From Bacillota bacterium (GTDB taxonomy: Bacteria; Bacillota; Clostridia; Christensenellales; SZUA-584), in assembly GCA_023406895.1 (NCBI GenBank), contig JAEXTV010000030.1, forward strand, positions 1 through 64,000: 64,000 nt of DNA. The letters are read 5' to 3'. Position 1 is the first letter of the stretch. Every line of letters begins with the position of its first letter. Of the stretch, positions 40,687 to 49,742 are shown piece after piece. The translations under genes and the position numbers were made by a program. Under the pieces are notes generated by a model, which saw only the letters and a list, made by a program, of their open reading frames with translations, was not told the DNA's origin and searched no databases.

Positions 40687-41465
40687 GCAACCTTGAGGAT
40701 ATCACACTGCGTGCACTTCGTGTGCTTAAGGAAGTGGATACTATTGCGGCGGAGGATACACGCCATACGCGAAAGCTGTTAAACGCGTACGACATCAAAA
40801 CGCGGTGCGTGAGCTTTCATGAGCACAGCAACGAGGAAAAGCGCGCGTTTATATTGAGTGAACTTAAAGAAGGGCGCAATATCGCGCTTGTATCCGACGC
40901 GGGCACACCGCTCATTTCCGATCCCGGCGCGGCGCTCGTGAGGGAAGCCGTGGAACAGGGGCTCTCTGTCACATCGGTGCCGGGCCCATGCGCGGCTGTC
41001 ACCGCCGTCACGCTCTCGGGAATCGGCGGGCCGTTTTATTTCCTCGGGTTTCTTTCCAAAAAGACAGGGGAGCGCAAAAAGCAGATTGAGCAGCTCAAAG
41101 AATTCTCGATGCCGGCCGTGATTTATGAAAGCCCTCACGCCCTGCATGAGACGCTCTGTGCGATGCAAAGCCAGTTGGGTGAACAACGGCATGTTGTTGT
41201 CGCAAAAGAACTCACAAAGCTCCATGAGCGCGTTTTCAGCGGCACGCTGGCGCAGGCTGTGTGCGAATTTGACGGCGACGTCAAAGGCGAATATGTGCTC
41301 GTGCTGGACGGTGCCGAAAACACATGCGAAGAGGTGAGCGACAGCGATATTGAAAAAGAGATTGCAAAGCTGCTCGCCGCCGGAATGACAAAAAAAGATG
41401 CCGCAAAAGCGGCATCCGAGAAATTTGGTATCAGTAAGAACAGAGCTTACCGATTGACTTTGTAA
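40659..41465 (+). CDS. rsmI: 16S rRNA (cytidine-1402-2'-O)-methyltransferase RsmI
   Basis: RsmI methylates the ribose of C1402 in 16S rRNA near the P site. The 268-residue product starts MLYIVATPIGNLEDITLRAL, with AEDTRHTRKLL and SDAGTPLISDPGAALV, the tetrapyrrole-methylase fold signature, and a short C-terminal helical domain ending AAKAASEKFGISKNRAYRLTL. GTG start after GGGGAGG, inside trmN6. Length is normal. Confidence 0.96.
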   Translation: MLYIVATPIGNLEDITLRALRVLKEVDTIAAEDTRHTRKLLNAYDIKTRCVSFHEHSNEEKRAFILSELKEGRNIALVSDAGTPLISDPGAALVREAVEQGLSVTSVPGPCAAVTAVTLSGIGGPFYFLGFLSKKTGERKKQIEQLKEFSMPAVIYESPHALHETLCAMQSQLGEQRHVVVAKELTKLHERVFSGTLAQAVCEFDGDVKGEYVLVLDGAENTCEEVSDSDIEKEIAKLLAAGMTKKDAAKAASEKFGISKNRAYRLTL

Positions 41466-41474
41466 GTATCAGAC

Positions 41475-41717
41475 TTACTTAAGGCCGAGCTTGGACATGC
41501 ACTCGTTGCAAACCTTCGCGCCTTTGTATTCTGTGACGCCCGAGACGCTTTCACAGAAAATGCAGGCAGGCTGATATTTGCCAAGCACGATGTGGCTGTC
41601 GTCCACAAAGATCTCGATCGGATCTTTGATGTCGATTCCCATGACTCTTCTGAGTTCGATCGGCAGCACAATACGGCCAAGCGAGTCTACTTTTCTGACG
41701 ATTCCTGTTGATTTCAT
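41475..41717 (-). CDS. abrB: AbrB family transition-state regulator
   Basis: AbrB is a dimeric swapped-hairpin DNA-binding protein that restrains sporulation and stationary-phase genes during growth. The 80-residue product begins MKSTGIVRKVDSLGRIVLPIELRR, the AbrB/SpoVT DNA-binding domain, and has a C-terminal CIFC...CNEC pair of cysteine motifs that could bind zinc, as in clostridial AbrB proteins. ATG 41717 lies nine bases after GGGAG; the ATG at 41726 touches that site and is less likely. Converges on rsmI, diverges from spmA. Confidence 0.93.
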   Translation of the reverse strand: MKSTGIVRKVDSLGRIVLPIELRRVMGIDIKDPIEIFVDDSHIVLGKYQPACIFCESVSGVTEYKGAKVCNECMSKLGLK

Positions 41718-41743
41718 TCTTTTCATCTCCCAATTGATTTAAT

Positions 41744-41772
41744 ATCATATATTAAGTGTTACAATATATCAA
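41744..41772 (-). promoter_or_regulatory. Promoter of abrB
   Basis: Leftward, TTGATA (41772-41767), 17 bases, TATGAT (41749-41744). The flanking region is very AT-rich, which would suit AbrB binding to its own promoter. Confidence 0.55.
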
Positions 41773-41848
41773 AATATAACAAATATAGCGTCCATATGTC
41801 AACCTTTTTATATTAAAAAATTACACCATTAATAAAACGTTCACAATT

Positions 41849-41878
41849 GAATATATATGATATGAGTATACATGATAT
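41849..41878 (+). promoter_or_regulatory. Candidate sigma-E-like promoter of spmA
   Basis: GAATATA (41849-41855), 15 bases, CATGATAT (41871-41878) partly fit the mother-cell sigma-E consensus. The match is imperfect. Confidence 0.3.
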
Positions 41879-41896
41879 GGCTGGCGGAGTAAAGAA

Positions 41897-42481
41897 ATGA
41901 TCAATTATATATGGGCGTTTTTAATTGTTGTCGGCACGGTGGTGGGGATTGCAACAGGCCATACGCAAGCTGTGGGAGATGCGGCTGTGGAGGGGGCCAA
42001 AGAGGCAGGACTGCTTTGCATCAGCCTTATCGGCGCGTATGCGCTGTGGCTGGGTGTGCTTAATGTCGCCAAGGAAGCGGGGCTCATTGAGGCGCTCGCA
42101 AGACGCATGCGTGGGGTGATCCGCTGGCTGTTTCCGGATGTACCGCCCAAAAGCGAGGCTTGTGGCTATATTACGCTCAATATTGTGGCCAATATGCTCG
42201 GCATGGGCAACGCCGCGACGCCATTCGGGCTGAAAGCCATGAAAGAACTGCAGGAATTGAACGGGAACAAGGATGTGGCTTCCGACGCGATGTGCATGCT
42301 GCTGATCATAAACGCCGCGTCCGTACAGCTGCTGCCGATGACAGTGATTGCGCTTCGCAGCGCGGCGGGCAGCATTGCGCCTGCCGAAATTGTGCTGACG
42401 TCGTTTATCACCACAGCCACAACCACGGCGCTTGCTGTCATCGTCGGAAAGGTATGGCAGAGGTTAAAAAGATGGCGTTAA
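41897..42481 (+). CDS. spmA: Spore maturation protein SpmA
   Basis: SpmA is a mother-cell membrane protein needed for spore core dehydration. The 194-residue product has several membrane helices and a nucleoside-recognition (gate) domain with GYITLNIVANMLGMGNAATPFGLKAM (about 90-115, split over 26 residues). Length and sequence fit Bacillus SpmA (196 residues). CGGAGTAAAG precedes the ATG. Overlaps spmB by ten bases. Confidence 0.93.
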   Translation: MINYIWAFLIVVGTVVGIATGHTQAVGDAAVEGAKEAGLLCISLIGAYALWLGVLNVAKEAGLIEALARRMRGVIRWLFPDVPPKSEACGYITLNIVANMLGMGNAATPFGLKAMKELQELNGNKDVASDAMCMLLIINAASVQLLPMTVIALRSAAGSIAPAEIVLTSFITTATTTALAVIVGKVWQRLKRWR

Positions 42482-43002
42482 TGACGAGTATTTCGGCGCT
42501 GTTTGTGCCAATTTTTATTGCGGGTATCGTGGTGTTCGGCCTTGCGAGAAAGGTGCCCGTTTATGAAGCGTTCATACGCGGCGCGAAGCAGGGGTTTACG
42601 ACGGTGGTGCGTATTCTGCCTTATGTGATCGGCTTTATTTTCGCGATACAGATTTTTACCGCTTCGGGCAGCTTTGATTACATATCAGCCGCATTATCGC
42701 CGCTGCTCATGCCGATGGGCATACCGCCCGAAGTCCTGCCGCTGGCGCTGATGCGCCCGTTCTCGGGCAGCGCCTCCATCGGGATGCTGACGACGATGCT
42801 GACCCGTTACGGACCGGACAGCTTTATCGGCCGGGTGGCGAGCACAATGATGGGTTCGTCTGAAACACTTTTTTACACCACGGCTTTATATTTCGGCAGC
42901 GTGGGAATAAAAAAGTCGCGCTATACCATTCCTGTGGCACTGATGTCAGAAGTTGCGGGACTGCTGACAAGCGTGGCGATTTGCAAAATTTTTTTTAAGT
43001 GA
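42472..43002 (+). CDS. spmB: Spore maturation protein SpmB
   Basis: SpmB is the partner of SpmA in spore core dehydration and probably forms a membrane complex with it. The 176-residue product has about five membrane helices, with LMRPFSGSASIGMLTTML and GSSETLFYTTALYFGSVGIK, the nucleoside-recognition-domain motifs. ATG 42472 has GCAGAGG eight bases upstream and gives the family length (178 in Bacillus); an ATG at 42454 is also in frame. Confidence 0.93.
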   Translation: MALMTSISALFVPIFIAGIVVFGLARKVPVYEAFIRGAKQGFTTVVRILPYVIGFIFAIQIFTASGSFDYISAALSPLLMPMGIPPEVLPLALMRPFSGSASIGMLTTMLTRYGPDSFIGRVASTMMGSSETLFYTTALYFGSVGIKKSRYTIPVALMSEVAGLLTSVAICKIFFK

Positions 43003-43155
43003 TCGTAAAATATTCGACTTAATAGTAAAAAAACAAACATAGACATGTCGAATTATGCAGAATTATTGAATATTAATGAATAATTTAAAAAAATAACTTA
43101 TTTAAGCCTAAAAAAAAATTTATTAAGTTTTTATGACATTTGGGAATATAATGAA

Positions 43156-45087
43156 CTACTGGACAGGTATGGATTGATCGTGCGCGTTTTCCCACTCATT
43201 CATCAGCGCATCCACGGCTTCCTGCTGGCTAGCATAGTCATTGGAAAGGGCCGCAATGCGCTCCGAATCCAGTGCTGACGGATCAGCCAGCTGCGCCTCA
43301 ATTTCAGCCAGGCGCTGCTCGGCGGCTTCGATGTCGCGCTCAAGCTGCGCGATGCGTTTTTTTGCTTCGCGCGCGCTCAGTTCCTTTTCTTTTTCGGCTC
43401 TTTTCTGTTTGGCGGCGGCCGTTTTGGTGATACCGGTCTCTTCGGGCTGCTCGGTTTCTCTGAGCTTTTCGAGCGCGGTTAAATAATCGCTCCAGTTGCC
43501 TGTGAACGAGGTCAGCGCATTGTCCTTTAATTCGAGCACGCGTGTGGCGATTTTATTGATGAAGTACCTATCGTGGCTCACGAAAAGCACCGTGCCGTCG
43601 AAACCGCAGAGTGCGTCTTCGAGCATTTCGCGGCTGTCCATATCAAGATGGTTCGTCGGCTCGTCGAGCAGCAGCAGATTGTCCTGCCCGAGCATCAGCT
43701 TGAGCAGCGAGAGCCGCCCTTTTTCGCCGCCCGAAAGCGCCGAGACGGGCTTAAACACATCGTCTCCGAGAAACAGAAACGACGCGAGGATATTTCTGAT
43801 TTCGCCGTCAGACAGCCCCGGGTAATCGCCGCGCATCTCCTCAATCACGGTCAGCCGCGAATCGAGGTTCTCCTGTAGCTGGTCGTAATACCCGGCGGAG
43901 ACGCCCGCACCCACAGAGACATCACCATTTGTGGGGGCCAGCCGATCGGCGGCAATGCGCAGCAGCGTTGTTTTGCCGATGCCGTTGGGGCCCATAAGCG
44001 CGGCGCGGTCTCCCTTATAAAGGTGCATGTTCACGCCGCTGAACAGCGCGGCGGGCGAATCCGGCCACTGCAGCGCAACGTCTTCCATCACGAGCACATC
44101 GCTGCTGCCGCGCGCAGATGCGCTGAGTTTCAGCGATATCTTTTCGCGGTCGCCCTCGGGGCGGTCCACCTTTTCCATCTTACTAAGCAGCGTTTCGCGC
44201 GCGTGCATTTTGATGAAGTTCTTGCCGCCGCCCGAATTACCCCAGGTTCTGTATTGTTCAATCACCTTTTTTTGGCGTGCGATTTCACGCTGGTTATGCT
44301 CGTAGGCCTTTTGCGCCAACCGGCGTTTCTCGTCGCGCTGCGCCACAAAAGATGTGTAATTGCCGATATACACATCCGTCACGCCGCCGTGAAGATCGGC
44401 GATGTGCGTGCATGTTTGGTCGAGAAACCAGCGGTCGTGCGAGACGATCAGCACAGCGCCCTGCCATGCCTTGAGATAACCTTCAAGCCACGTCACCGCG
44501 TCGGTATCTAGATGGTTGGTCGGTTCGTCGAGCAGCAGCAGCTTTGGCTTTTCGAGCAATAGCTTGGCGAGCATGAGCCGCGCGCGCTGGCCGCCCGAGA
44601 GCGTGCAGACCGCACGGTCATAGACGTCCTCGCCCAGCCCGAGGCCCTTCAAAACGCCGTTGATGGAGCTTTTGTAGCCGTAACCGTCCGCCTCTTCAAA
44701 TGCCTGTGTGACGCGTTCGTATTCGCGCGAGATACGCTGCCACGCGGCATCGTCGCCCGAGGCGTCTTCCATCGCATGCTCCAGCTCCCTGAGGCGCTGC
44801 TCGAGCGCAAAGGCATGCGAAAATACGGCGAGCATCGTGTCCCAAACGGACTCCTGCGTGCCTTCCGATACCTCCTGGCGCAGATATCCCGCGCCGCTGC
44901 CGAGGCTGACCGTGCCCGAATCGGCGGGTATTTCGCCGCAGATGATGCGCAGCAGCGTGGTTTTGCCCGCGCCGTTGGGGCCCACGAGCCCCATGCGCAT
45001 CTCGTCGGTGAGCGTGAGCGTCACGCCGCTCAGCACGGTTTCCGCGCCGAAGCTTTTGGCAATGTCTTTGAGCGACAGAGCGATCAT
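43156..45087 (-). CDS. ABC-F family ATPase (ribosome-associated)
   Basis: ABC-F proteins bind the ribosomal E site and relieve stalled translation or give antibiotic protection; they have no membrane domain. The 643-residue product has two ABC domains (Walker A GPNGAGKTT and GPNGIGKTT; signatures LSGGQRARL and LSGGEKGRL; DEPTNHLD twice), the interdomain linker with a long charged helix pair (about 240-300), and a C-terminal coiled coil (about 555-640). Architecture and length suit the YdiF/Uup-like group rather than a resistance factor. ATG 45087 follows GGAGG. Single gene. Confidence 0.94.
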   Translation of the reverse strand: MIALSLKDIAKSFGAETVLSGVTLTLTDEMRMGLVGPNGAGKTTLLRIICGEIPADSGTVSLGSGAGYLRQEVSEGTQESVWDTMLAVFSHAFALEQRLRELEHAMEDASGDDAAWQRISREYERVTQAFEEADGYGYKSSINGVLKGLGLGEDVYDRAVCTLSGGQRARLMLAKLLLEKPKLLLLDEPTNHLDTDAVTWLEGYLKAWQGAVLIVSHDRWFLDQTCTHIADLHGGVTDVYIGNYTSFVAQRDEKRRLAQKAYEHNQREIARQKKVIEQYRTWGNSGGGKNFIKMHARETLLSKMEKVDRPEGDREKISLKLSASARGSSDVLVMEDVALQWPDSPAALFSGVNMHLYKGDRAALMGPNGIGKTTLLRIAADRLAPTNGDVSVGAGVSAGYYDQLQENLDSRLTVIEEMRGDYPGLSDGEIRNILASFLFLGDDVFKPVSALSGGEKGRLSLLKLMLGQDNLLLLDEPTNHLDMDSREMLEDALCGFDGTVLFVSHDRYFINKIATRVLELKDNALTSFTGNWSDYLTALEKLRETEQPEETGITKTAAAKQKRAEKEKELSAREAKKRIAQLERDIEAAEQRLAEIEAQLADPSALDSERIAALSNDYASQQEAVDALMNEWENAHDQSIPVQ

Positions 45088-45351
45088 GTAACTTCCTCCA
45101 AAAAAACTCAAAGCCCATTATAAAGGATTTGCGCGAAAAAATAAAGCGGGGGGAGGAGCAGATAGCAATGACAGGAGTCGCCTTCGCCTGTACCCTGCAT
45201 GGGGTAAGCCACTGCGTTTTGATTTCTGCAGTTATCAAATATGTACCGTGCCAAACAATCCTATCAAGGGATTTGGTCGCCAATAGCGAACTAATCCATT
45301 GGAGACAATAACAGAGAATGCTTCGTGAAGCATCATTAAAGAGAGGACGAT

Positions 45352-46299
45352 ATGATCATCAGCGCAAGCCGACGCACCGATATTCCGTCATACTACTCCG
45401 ACTGGTTCTTTAACCGAATCAGGGAAGGGTTTGTGTACGTCCGCAACCCGATGAATGCTCATCGAATCAGCAAAATCTCATTAAGCCCGGATGTAGTGGA
45501 CGGTATTGTGTTTTGGACGAAGAATCCGATTCCGATGCTGGAAAGATTGGATGAGCTCAAAGTGTATCCTTTCTATTTTCAGTTCACGCTGAGCGCTTAT
45601 GCAAACGATGTGGAAGTGAGCCTGCCGAGCAAAAACAATGTGCTGATTCCCGCGTTTCAGCGGCTGGCGGATAAAATCGGCCCCGAGCGCGTGATATGGC
45701 GCTACGACCCGATACTGATCAACAAGACATACACGAAAGACTGCCACATCGAATATTTTGAAAAGCTTGCAAAAAGGCTGGCGGGTTATACCGAGAAGTG
45801 TACCATCAGCTTCATTGATATGTACCGCAATACGGTAAGTCATGCAAGGGAGATGGAGCTGACGGAAGTTTCAGAGCAATGTCAGAACGAGATGGCCAAA
45901 GCGCTCGCGGATATTGCCCATGGCTATGGACTTTGTATGGAGGCCTGCGCAGAGCCGATTGACTTCAGTCAATATGGCATCAGCCGTGCGCGGTGCATTG
46001 ACGACAGGTTATTTCAAAGAATATCGGGGTATCCGCTGAAAATAGAGAAGGACAAAAACCAGCGCCAGACCTGCGGCTGTGTGAGCAGCATTGATATCGG
46101 TATGTACAACACGTGCAGGAACGGATGCCGATACTGCTACGCGAATTACAATGAAAAAATGGTACAAACCAATTGGCTTGCCCATGATGTCAATTCTTCG
46201 TTGATAGCGGGGCAGGAGAATGCAGACGATGTGATTACCGAGAGAAAAGTTGTTTCGAACAGAAATAACCAAATCAGCTTTTTAGAAGGCTTGGATTAA
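45352..46299 (+). CDS. DUF1848 family protein with CxxxCxxC cluster
   Basis: The 315-residue product starts MIISASRRTDIPSYYSDWF, the hallmark of DUF1848, and has RNPMNAHRISKISL and WRYDPI typical of it. Near the C-terminus the Cys motif CRNGCRYCYANYNEK (about 266), together with CGC slightly upstream, resembles a radical-SAM type Fe-S cluster, though placed at the C-terminal end instead of the N-terminal. Activity is unknown. AGAGAGGACG precedes the ATG. Single gene with a hairpin but no clear terminator before it. Confidence 0.88.
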   Translation: MIISASRRTDIPSYYSDWFFNRIREGFVYVRNPMNAHRISKISLSPDVVDGIVFWTKNPIPMLERLDELKVYPFYFQFTLSAYANDVEVSLPSKNNVLIPAFQRLADKIGPERVIWRYDPILINKTYTKDCHIEYFEKLAKRLAGYTEKCTISFIDMYRNTVSHAREMELTEVSEQCQNEMAKALADIAHGYGLCMEACAEPIDFSQYGISRARCIDDRLFQRISGYPLKIEKDKNQRQTCGCVSSIDIGMYNTCRNGCRYCYANYNEKMVQTNWLAHDVNSSLIAGQENADDVITERKVVSNRNNQISFLEGLD

Positions 46300-46532
46300 A
46301 CAAACTGGCTTGTATGATTCAAGCTTATTATGTATCTTCAAGGAATATGGAAATTTGTGTCGAAATAGTATGTAGAATGTTGTGATTAAGCTTTAATAAG
46401 AAAACTGCACCAAGCCTTTTAACGTTGCATTATAGCAATAATGAGCATTATATTATCTGATGTTAGAAACCATATTGACGCAAAATGTTGAAGATATAAA
46501 ACTGACTGATACTATAAAAAAGAAGGTGAATT

Positions 46533-47135
46533 ATGGAGACAATGTTAGTTGAAACTGTGCAAACAGGCCTATCTACTTCAGATTGGATTCAAATAATTTC
46601 TGCAGCAGCTACATTTATTATCAGTGTTATTTCCGTAATTATCGCAGTCATTGCTATTCGACAGACAAAAAAAGCAGCTGAGACTGCAGCGAATGATTTA
46701 CATGAAACAACACGTGGTAATGTTGGAATCTCCTATGATATGATTCAACACTCGAAATCAAAACCTGTGGGGTATATTTTAGTTAAGAATTATGGAGCAG
46801 CTCCCTTGCGATTTGAACAATTTGATTATGACCAAGCATTACTCGATAATAATCAGAATCAAAATCAAGATGCATTTAAAACCCAATTTGATAGAATGAA
46901 GAATGTTACACTAGCCCCTGGTCAGGCGATACGCATTATGTTCATTGAAAAAAACACATCAGCTCATGACTACCGTTTTACGTTTAGATATAAAACAAGC
47001 GGAAGATATTATGATGACGAGGTATATATTAATGTTGCAGCGATTACAGGTATTCTAAAAGGCAAATTTATGACTAAAGACTATGAGGAATCGCAAGCTG
47101 TAATTCTTGCCGAAATTGCCGAGAGGATGATGTAA
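46533..47135 (+). CDS. AT-rich single-pass membrane protein, unknown
   Basis: The 200-residue product has one N-terminal membrane helix (about 18-43), a short basic helix (RQTKKAAETAANDL), and a soluble beta-rich domain. No family recognised. AGAAGGTG precedes the ATG. Codon use is clearly more AT-rich than that of neighbours, as is the flanking 250 bases on each side, so it may have been acquired separately. It is followed by a terminator. Confidence 0.7.
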   Translation: METMLVETVQTGLSTSDWIQIISAAATFIISVISVIIAVIAIRQTKKAAETAANDLHETTRGNVGISYDMIQHSKSKPVGYILVKNYGAAPLRFEQFDYDQALLDNNQNQNQDAFKTQFDRMKNVTLAPGQAIRIMFIEKNTSAHDYRFTFRYKTSGRYYDDEVYINVAAITGILKGKFMTKDYEESQAVILAEIAERMM

Positions 47136-47224
47136 TCTCTATACAAGAGTCACATTTTTTAACTTCCCATTATGGGTATTATAGGCTAGTGGTTTACTAC
47201 ACATTATCCATATAATCGTCACAC

Positions 47225-47255
47225 AAAAAGGGATGCCATGCGGCACCTTTTTTTT
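47225..47255. terminator. Bidirectional terminator
   Basis: AAAAAGG..TGCC pairs with GGCA..CCTTTTTTTT; A and T runs flank both sides, serving the rightward orphan and the leftward sigma/anti-sigma operon. Confidence 0.7.
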
Positions 47256-47273
47256 ACCGATTTCCCTGTCTCT

Positions 47274-48191
47274 CTATTCTTCTATCTGCACATTAAGCTG
47301 TGCCGTCTCTCCATTGGCGTTCGTGACTGAGATCGTATCATTGCCTAAATCCGACGCCTGAAACACGGGCAGCGGCGAATCCGCTTCGAGCGCGCTCAGC
47401 AGCCCGCCCACACTTTTCACCGCGGGCAATTCACCGTTGCCGCCGCCTGTCAGCAGAATCCTCTCGCCCACATGCAAATGCAGCGTATCCACCGGCAGCA
47501 CAATGCCGCCTGTCGGTGAAGCGCCGTACGGCACGATATATGTGACGACCCTCTCGGGCAGCGTGTTATCCAAGCCGGATTGGCGGCTGCGCTGCTCCAC
47601 GAGCACGCCGTCCCGCACCTCCACCGTGCCGCTCGGCACATAATCCTGAGACCGCCAGATGAACGCGAGGTCGTCTTCCAGGCTTAAGAGGCGGTAGTGC
47701 AGATAGTTTTTTTCGCTGTCGCCCGACGCCACGAGCAGCATGTTGCGGCTGGTACCCGGCAGGTTCAAGGTCGCGACGGGGTAGAGTTTGTCGCATTCGG
47801 AGAACAGCCCGCTGTACACCATCTGTGAGCTGCCGTTGCCTTCAATCTGCCAAAGCATCATCATGAAACCGGGGTCGGCCTGGCGCGGCGTATCCACCGG
47901 CACAAAGCTAATTTCATACTCGCGGCTCGAATCGTCCAGCGCCACAGTCTGATGCGACAGCTTTTCCTGCGGTCTGACGGTTGCCGGGGAAATGGTGAGC
48001 ACGAGCACAGCCGCAGCGGCGGCGAGTACACCCGCAACGACGAGAGCCGATTTCAGGCACAGACCGCGTCTGCGCTTCGGCACCGCCGCCCCATCAGCCA
48101 TGCGCCTGTGCCACGTTTGCAGTCCGGTAAAAAACCGGTTTGATTCTGTTTTTCCTATTGCCAGCAGCTGGTCGAGTTCACGGTCGTTCAC
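47274..48191 (-). CDS. Putative anti-sigma factor, single-pass membrane protein
   Basis: The 305-residue product has a short cytoplasmic N-terminus (1-47, basic at the end), one membrane helix (about 48-68) and a large extracytoplasmic, mostly beta-rich domain. The gene overlaps the ECF sigma gene by four bases (ATGA), the normal place for its anti-sigma factor. There is no HxxxCxxC zinc motif. So it would have to be a non-zinc anti-sigma factor, or a signal-sensing accessory protein. Assignment rests on context and topology. Confidence 0.65.
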   Translation of the reverse strand: MNDRELDQLLAIGKTESNRFFTGLQTWHRRMADGAAVPKRRRGLCLKSALVVAGVLAAAAAVLVLTISPATVRPQEKLSHQTVALDDSSREYEISFVPVDTPRQADPGFMMMLWQIEGNGSSQMVYSGLFSECDKLYPVATLNLPGTSRNMLLVASGDSEKNYLHYRLLSLEDDLAFIWRSQDYVPSGTVEVRDGVLVEQRSRQSGLDNTLPERVVTYIVPYGASPTGGIVLPVDTLHLHVGERILLTGGGNGELPAVKSVGGLLSALEADSPLPVFQASDLGNDTISVTNANGETAQLNVQIEE

Positions 48192-48706
48192 AGCTTATCC
48201 TCCGAAAAAGCCTCGCGCAGCAGCTCCCGCGCGCGTGTGAGCCGGGTGCGGACGGTGGCCTCTTTGAGGCCGAGCGTCCGCGCAATCTCCGGCGTGGGCA
48301 TGTCGTCAAAATAGTAAAGCGATATCACGGTACGGTATTTTTCGGGCAGCGCCATCACCGCCGAAAAAACCTCGCCGCCCTGCCTGAGCTCATAGTCCTG
48401 CGTCTGCGCTTTTTGCTCCGCACTGCTGAGCGGCAGGATGTGCCGGAAATAGGCGGAGGTTTTCACATCGCGGCAAAGGTTCACCGTGATCTTGTAAAGC
48501 CACGTGTAATAGGAGCTCTCGTTGCGAAACTTATCAAGATTCCTGTACGCCCGACAGAAAACCTCCTGCGCGACATCCTCGGCGAGATACCTGTCGCGCA
48601 GATGATAATAAGCGAGCTTGATCAGCTGCGGGCCAAACCGCCGCACGAGATAATCGAGCGTTTCCTGCGCGCTTTGTTCATCCATTTTTTGCGGCTGCAC
48701 CATCAT
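48188..48706 (-). CDS. ECF-type RNA polymerase sigma factor
   Basis: The 172-residue product has region 2 (AEDVAQEVFCRAYRNLDKFR, with YYTWLYKITVNLCRD) and region 4 (LPEKYRTVISLYYFDDMPTPEIARTLGLKEATVRTRLTRAREL, here split across 43 residues at about 118-160). It lacks regions 1 and 3, as expected of ECF factors. AAGGAGC lies nine bases upstream of the first ATG. It is the fourth gene of a leftward operon with a surface protein and ABC exporter, whose promoter fits an ECF element. So it probably controls its own operon. Confidence 0.93.
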   Translation of the reverse strand: MMVQPQKMDEQSAQETLDYLVRRFGPQLIKLAYYHLRDRYLAEDVAQEVFCRAYRNLDKFRNESSYYTWLYKITVNLCRDVKTSAYFRHILPLSSAEQKAQTQDYELRQGGEVFSAVMALPEKYRTVISLYYFDDMPTPEIARTLGLKEATVRTRLTRARELLREAFSEDKL

Positions 48707-48739
48707 CCTGAAATGCTCCTTTTCCGTTTGATGATTCGT

Positions 48740-49741
48740 CTAATCTGCGCGAATCTCCTGCCGCATGAAAACGACATAAGAAACCGCGAAGCACACGAGT
48801 GTGAACGCGAGCAGCCCTGTTAAATGAGGCCACACGAGAAGCAGGCTCTGTCCAAAGGCCAACGGCCCGTTTACCGCGCCTGAAAGCTGCGTGGATAACA
48901 CAATCCCCGTGGTACGAACTGTGGGGTCAAGTATCGTTGAGACCGACTCATTATACAGTGTCGTTGGCGATATCCTGTTGATCGTCATATTGCACTTGTA
49001 ATTGGCGAGCTGCGCGTCAAGATCTGTGCTGCCAGTCACCGGGAACAGCGCGTTGGCGATGAGCCCCGCGAGCAGGCTTAAGAATATCGCAAAAAACAGC
49101 CAGACGGCGATACTTGTGAGCGCCGAAGTGGCCGAATGCCGGAACACGAGCGAAAACAGCATCGATATGCCGAGCCAGAACGAGATATACACCGTCGTGA
49201 AGAACAGAAACACGATAATGCGCCCGAGTTCCTCGGCCAGCGGTGCAATGCCGGTGACCAATATGCCGATACCGCTGATGATAAAACCAAGCGCGAACAC
49301 CATGATGCCGATCACCGTCACACCCGCGAGAAACTTGCCGTTAATCACGGCGTCTCGGTAAATCGGCTGCGCGAGCAAGCGGCTCAGCGTGCGGTGGGAA
49401 CGCTCGCCGTTGATCGCGTCAAAACCGAGCGCGAGCCCCACGATAGGCCCGAGCAGCGACATGAACGTGACAAACGAGAGCATCGAGTTGCCGCCGGTTG
49501 TGAACAGCTTCAAGAAGATAAAGCTTGAATCTCCCGAATCGATGGCGCTTTGTATGCCCTGCGTGGCGCTGTAAACACTCGCAAGGCCGACCACCGTCAC
49601 CAGAATCAGCAGTATTAAAAAGCGCTTGCTGCGAAAATAATCGCGCAGTTCTTTAAAGTAAAGGGCTTTCAGTCCCGTGCGCCGAAAACGGCGCGGTTCA
49701 TCCGTTTTGGCAGCCGGGACAGCGATGGCATTGGCCTGCAT
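48740..49741 (-). CDS. ABC-2 type transporter permease
   Basis: The 333-residue product has six predicted membrane helices and the ABC-2 family features FKALYFKELRDYFRSKRFL at its N-terminus and DAINGERSHRTLSRLLAQPIYR (about 128). ATG 49741 follows GGAAGGAG and lies one base after the ATPase stop. With the ATPase upstream it forms an exporter of the NatAB/Ccm-like type. Substrate unknown. Confidence 0.92.
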   Translation of the reverse strand: MQANAIAVPAAKTDEPRRFRRTGLKALYFKELRDYFRSKRFLILLILVTVVGLASVYSATQGIQSAIDSGDSSFIFLKLFTTGGNSMLSFVTFMSLLGPIVGLALGFDAINGERSHRTLSRLLAQPIYRDAVINGKFLAGVTVIGIMVFALGFIISGIGILVTGIAPLAEELGRIIVFLFFTTVYISFWLGISMLFSLVFRHSATSALTSIAVWLFFAIFLSLLAGLIANALFPVTGSTDLDAQLANYKCNMTINRISPTTLYNESVSTILDPTVRTTGIVLSTQLSGAVNGPLAFGQSLLLVWPHLTGLLAFTLVCFAVSYVVFMRQEIRAD

Positions 49742-49742
49742 T

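Noticed and set aside
43013..43052. Spo0A-box-like TTCGACT and TGTCGAA pair
   Set aside because: It lies between two convergent genes (spmB and the ABC-F gene), with no promoter to regulate. Seven-base matches are expected by chance.
45160..45340. Possible RNA element before the DUF1848 gene
   Set aside because: The only clear structure is ATGCTTC-GT-GAAGCAT; no T tail, no match to a riboswitch or tRNA that I can identify.
46358..46364. TGTCGAA (Spo0A box) before the AT-rich orphan
   Set aside because: Single match about 170 bases from the start and in AT-rich sequence; chance is likely.
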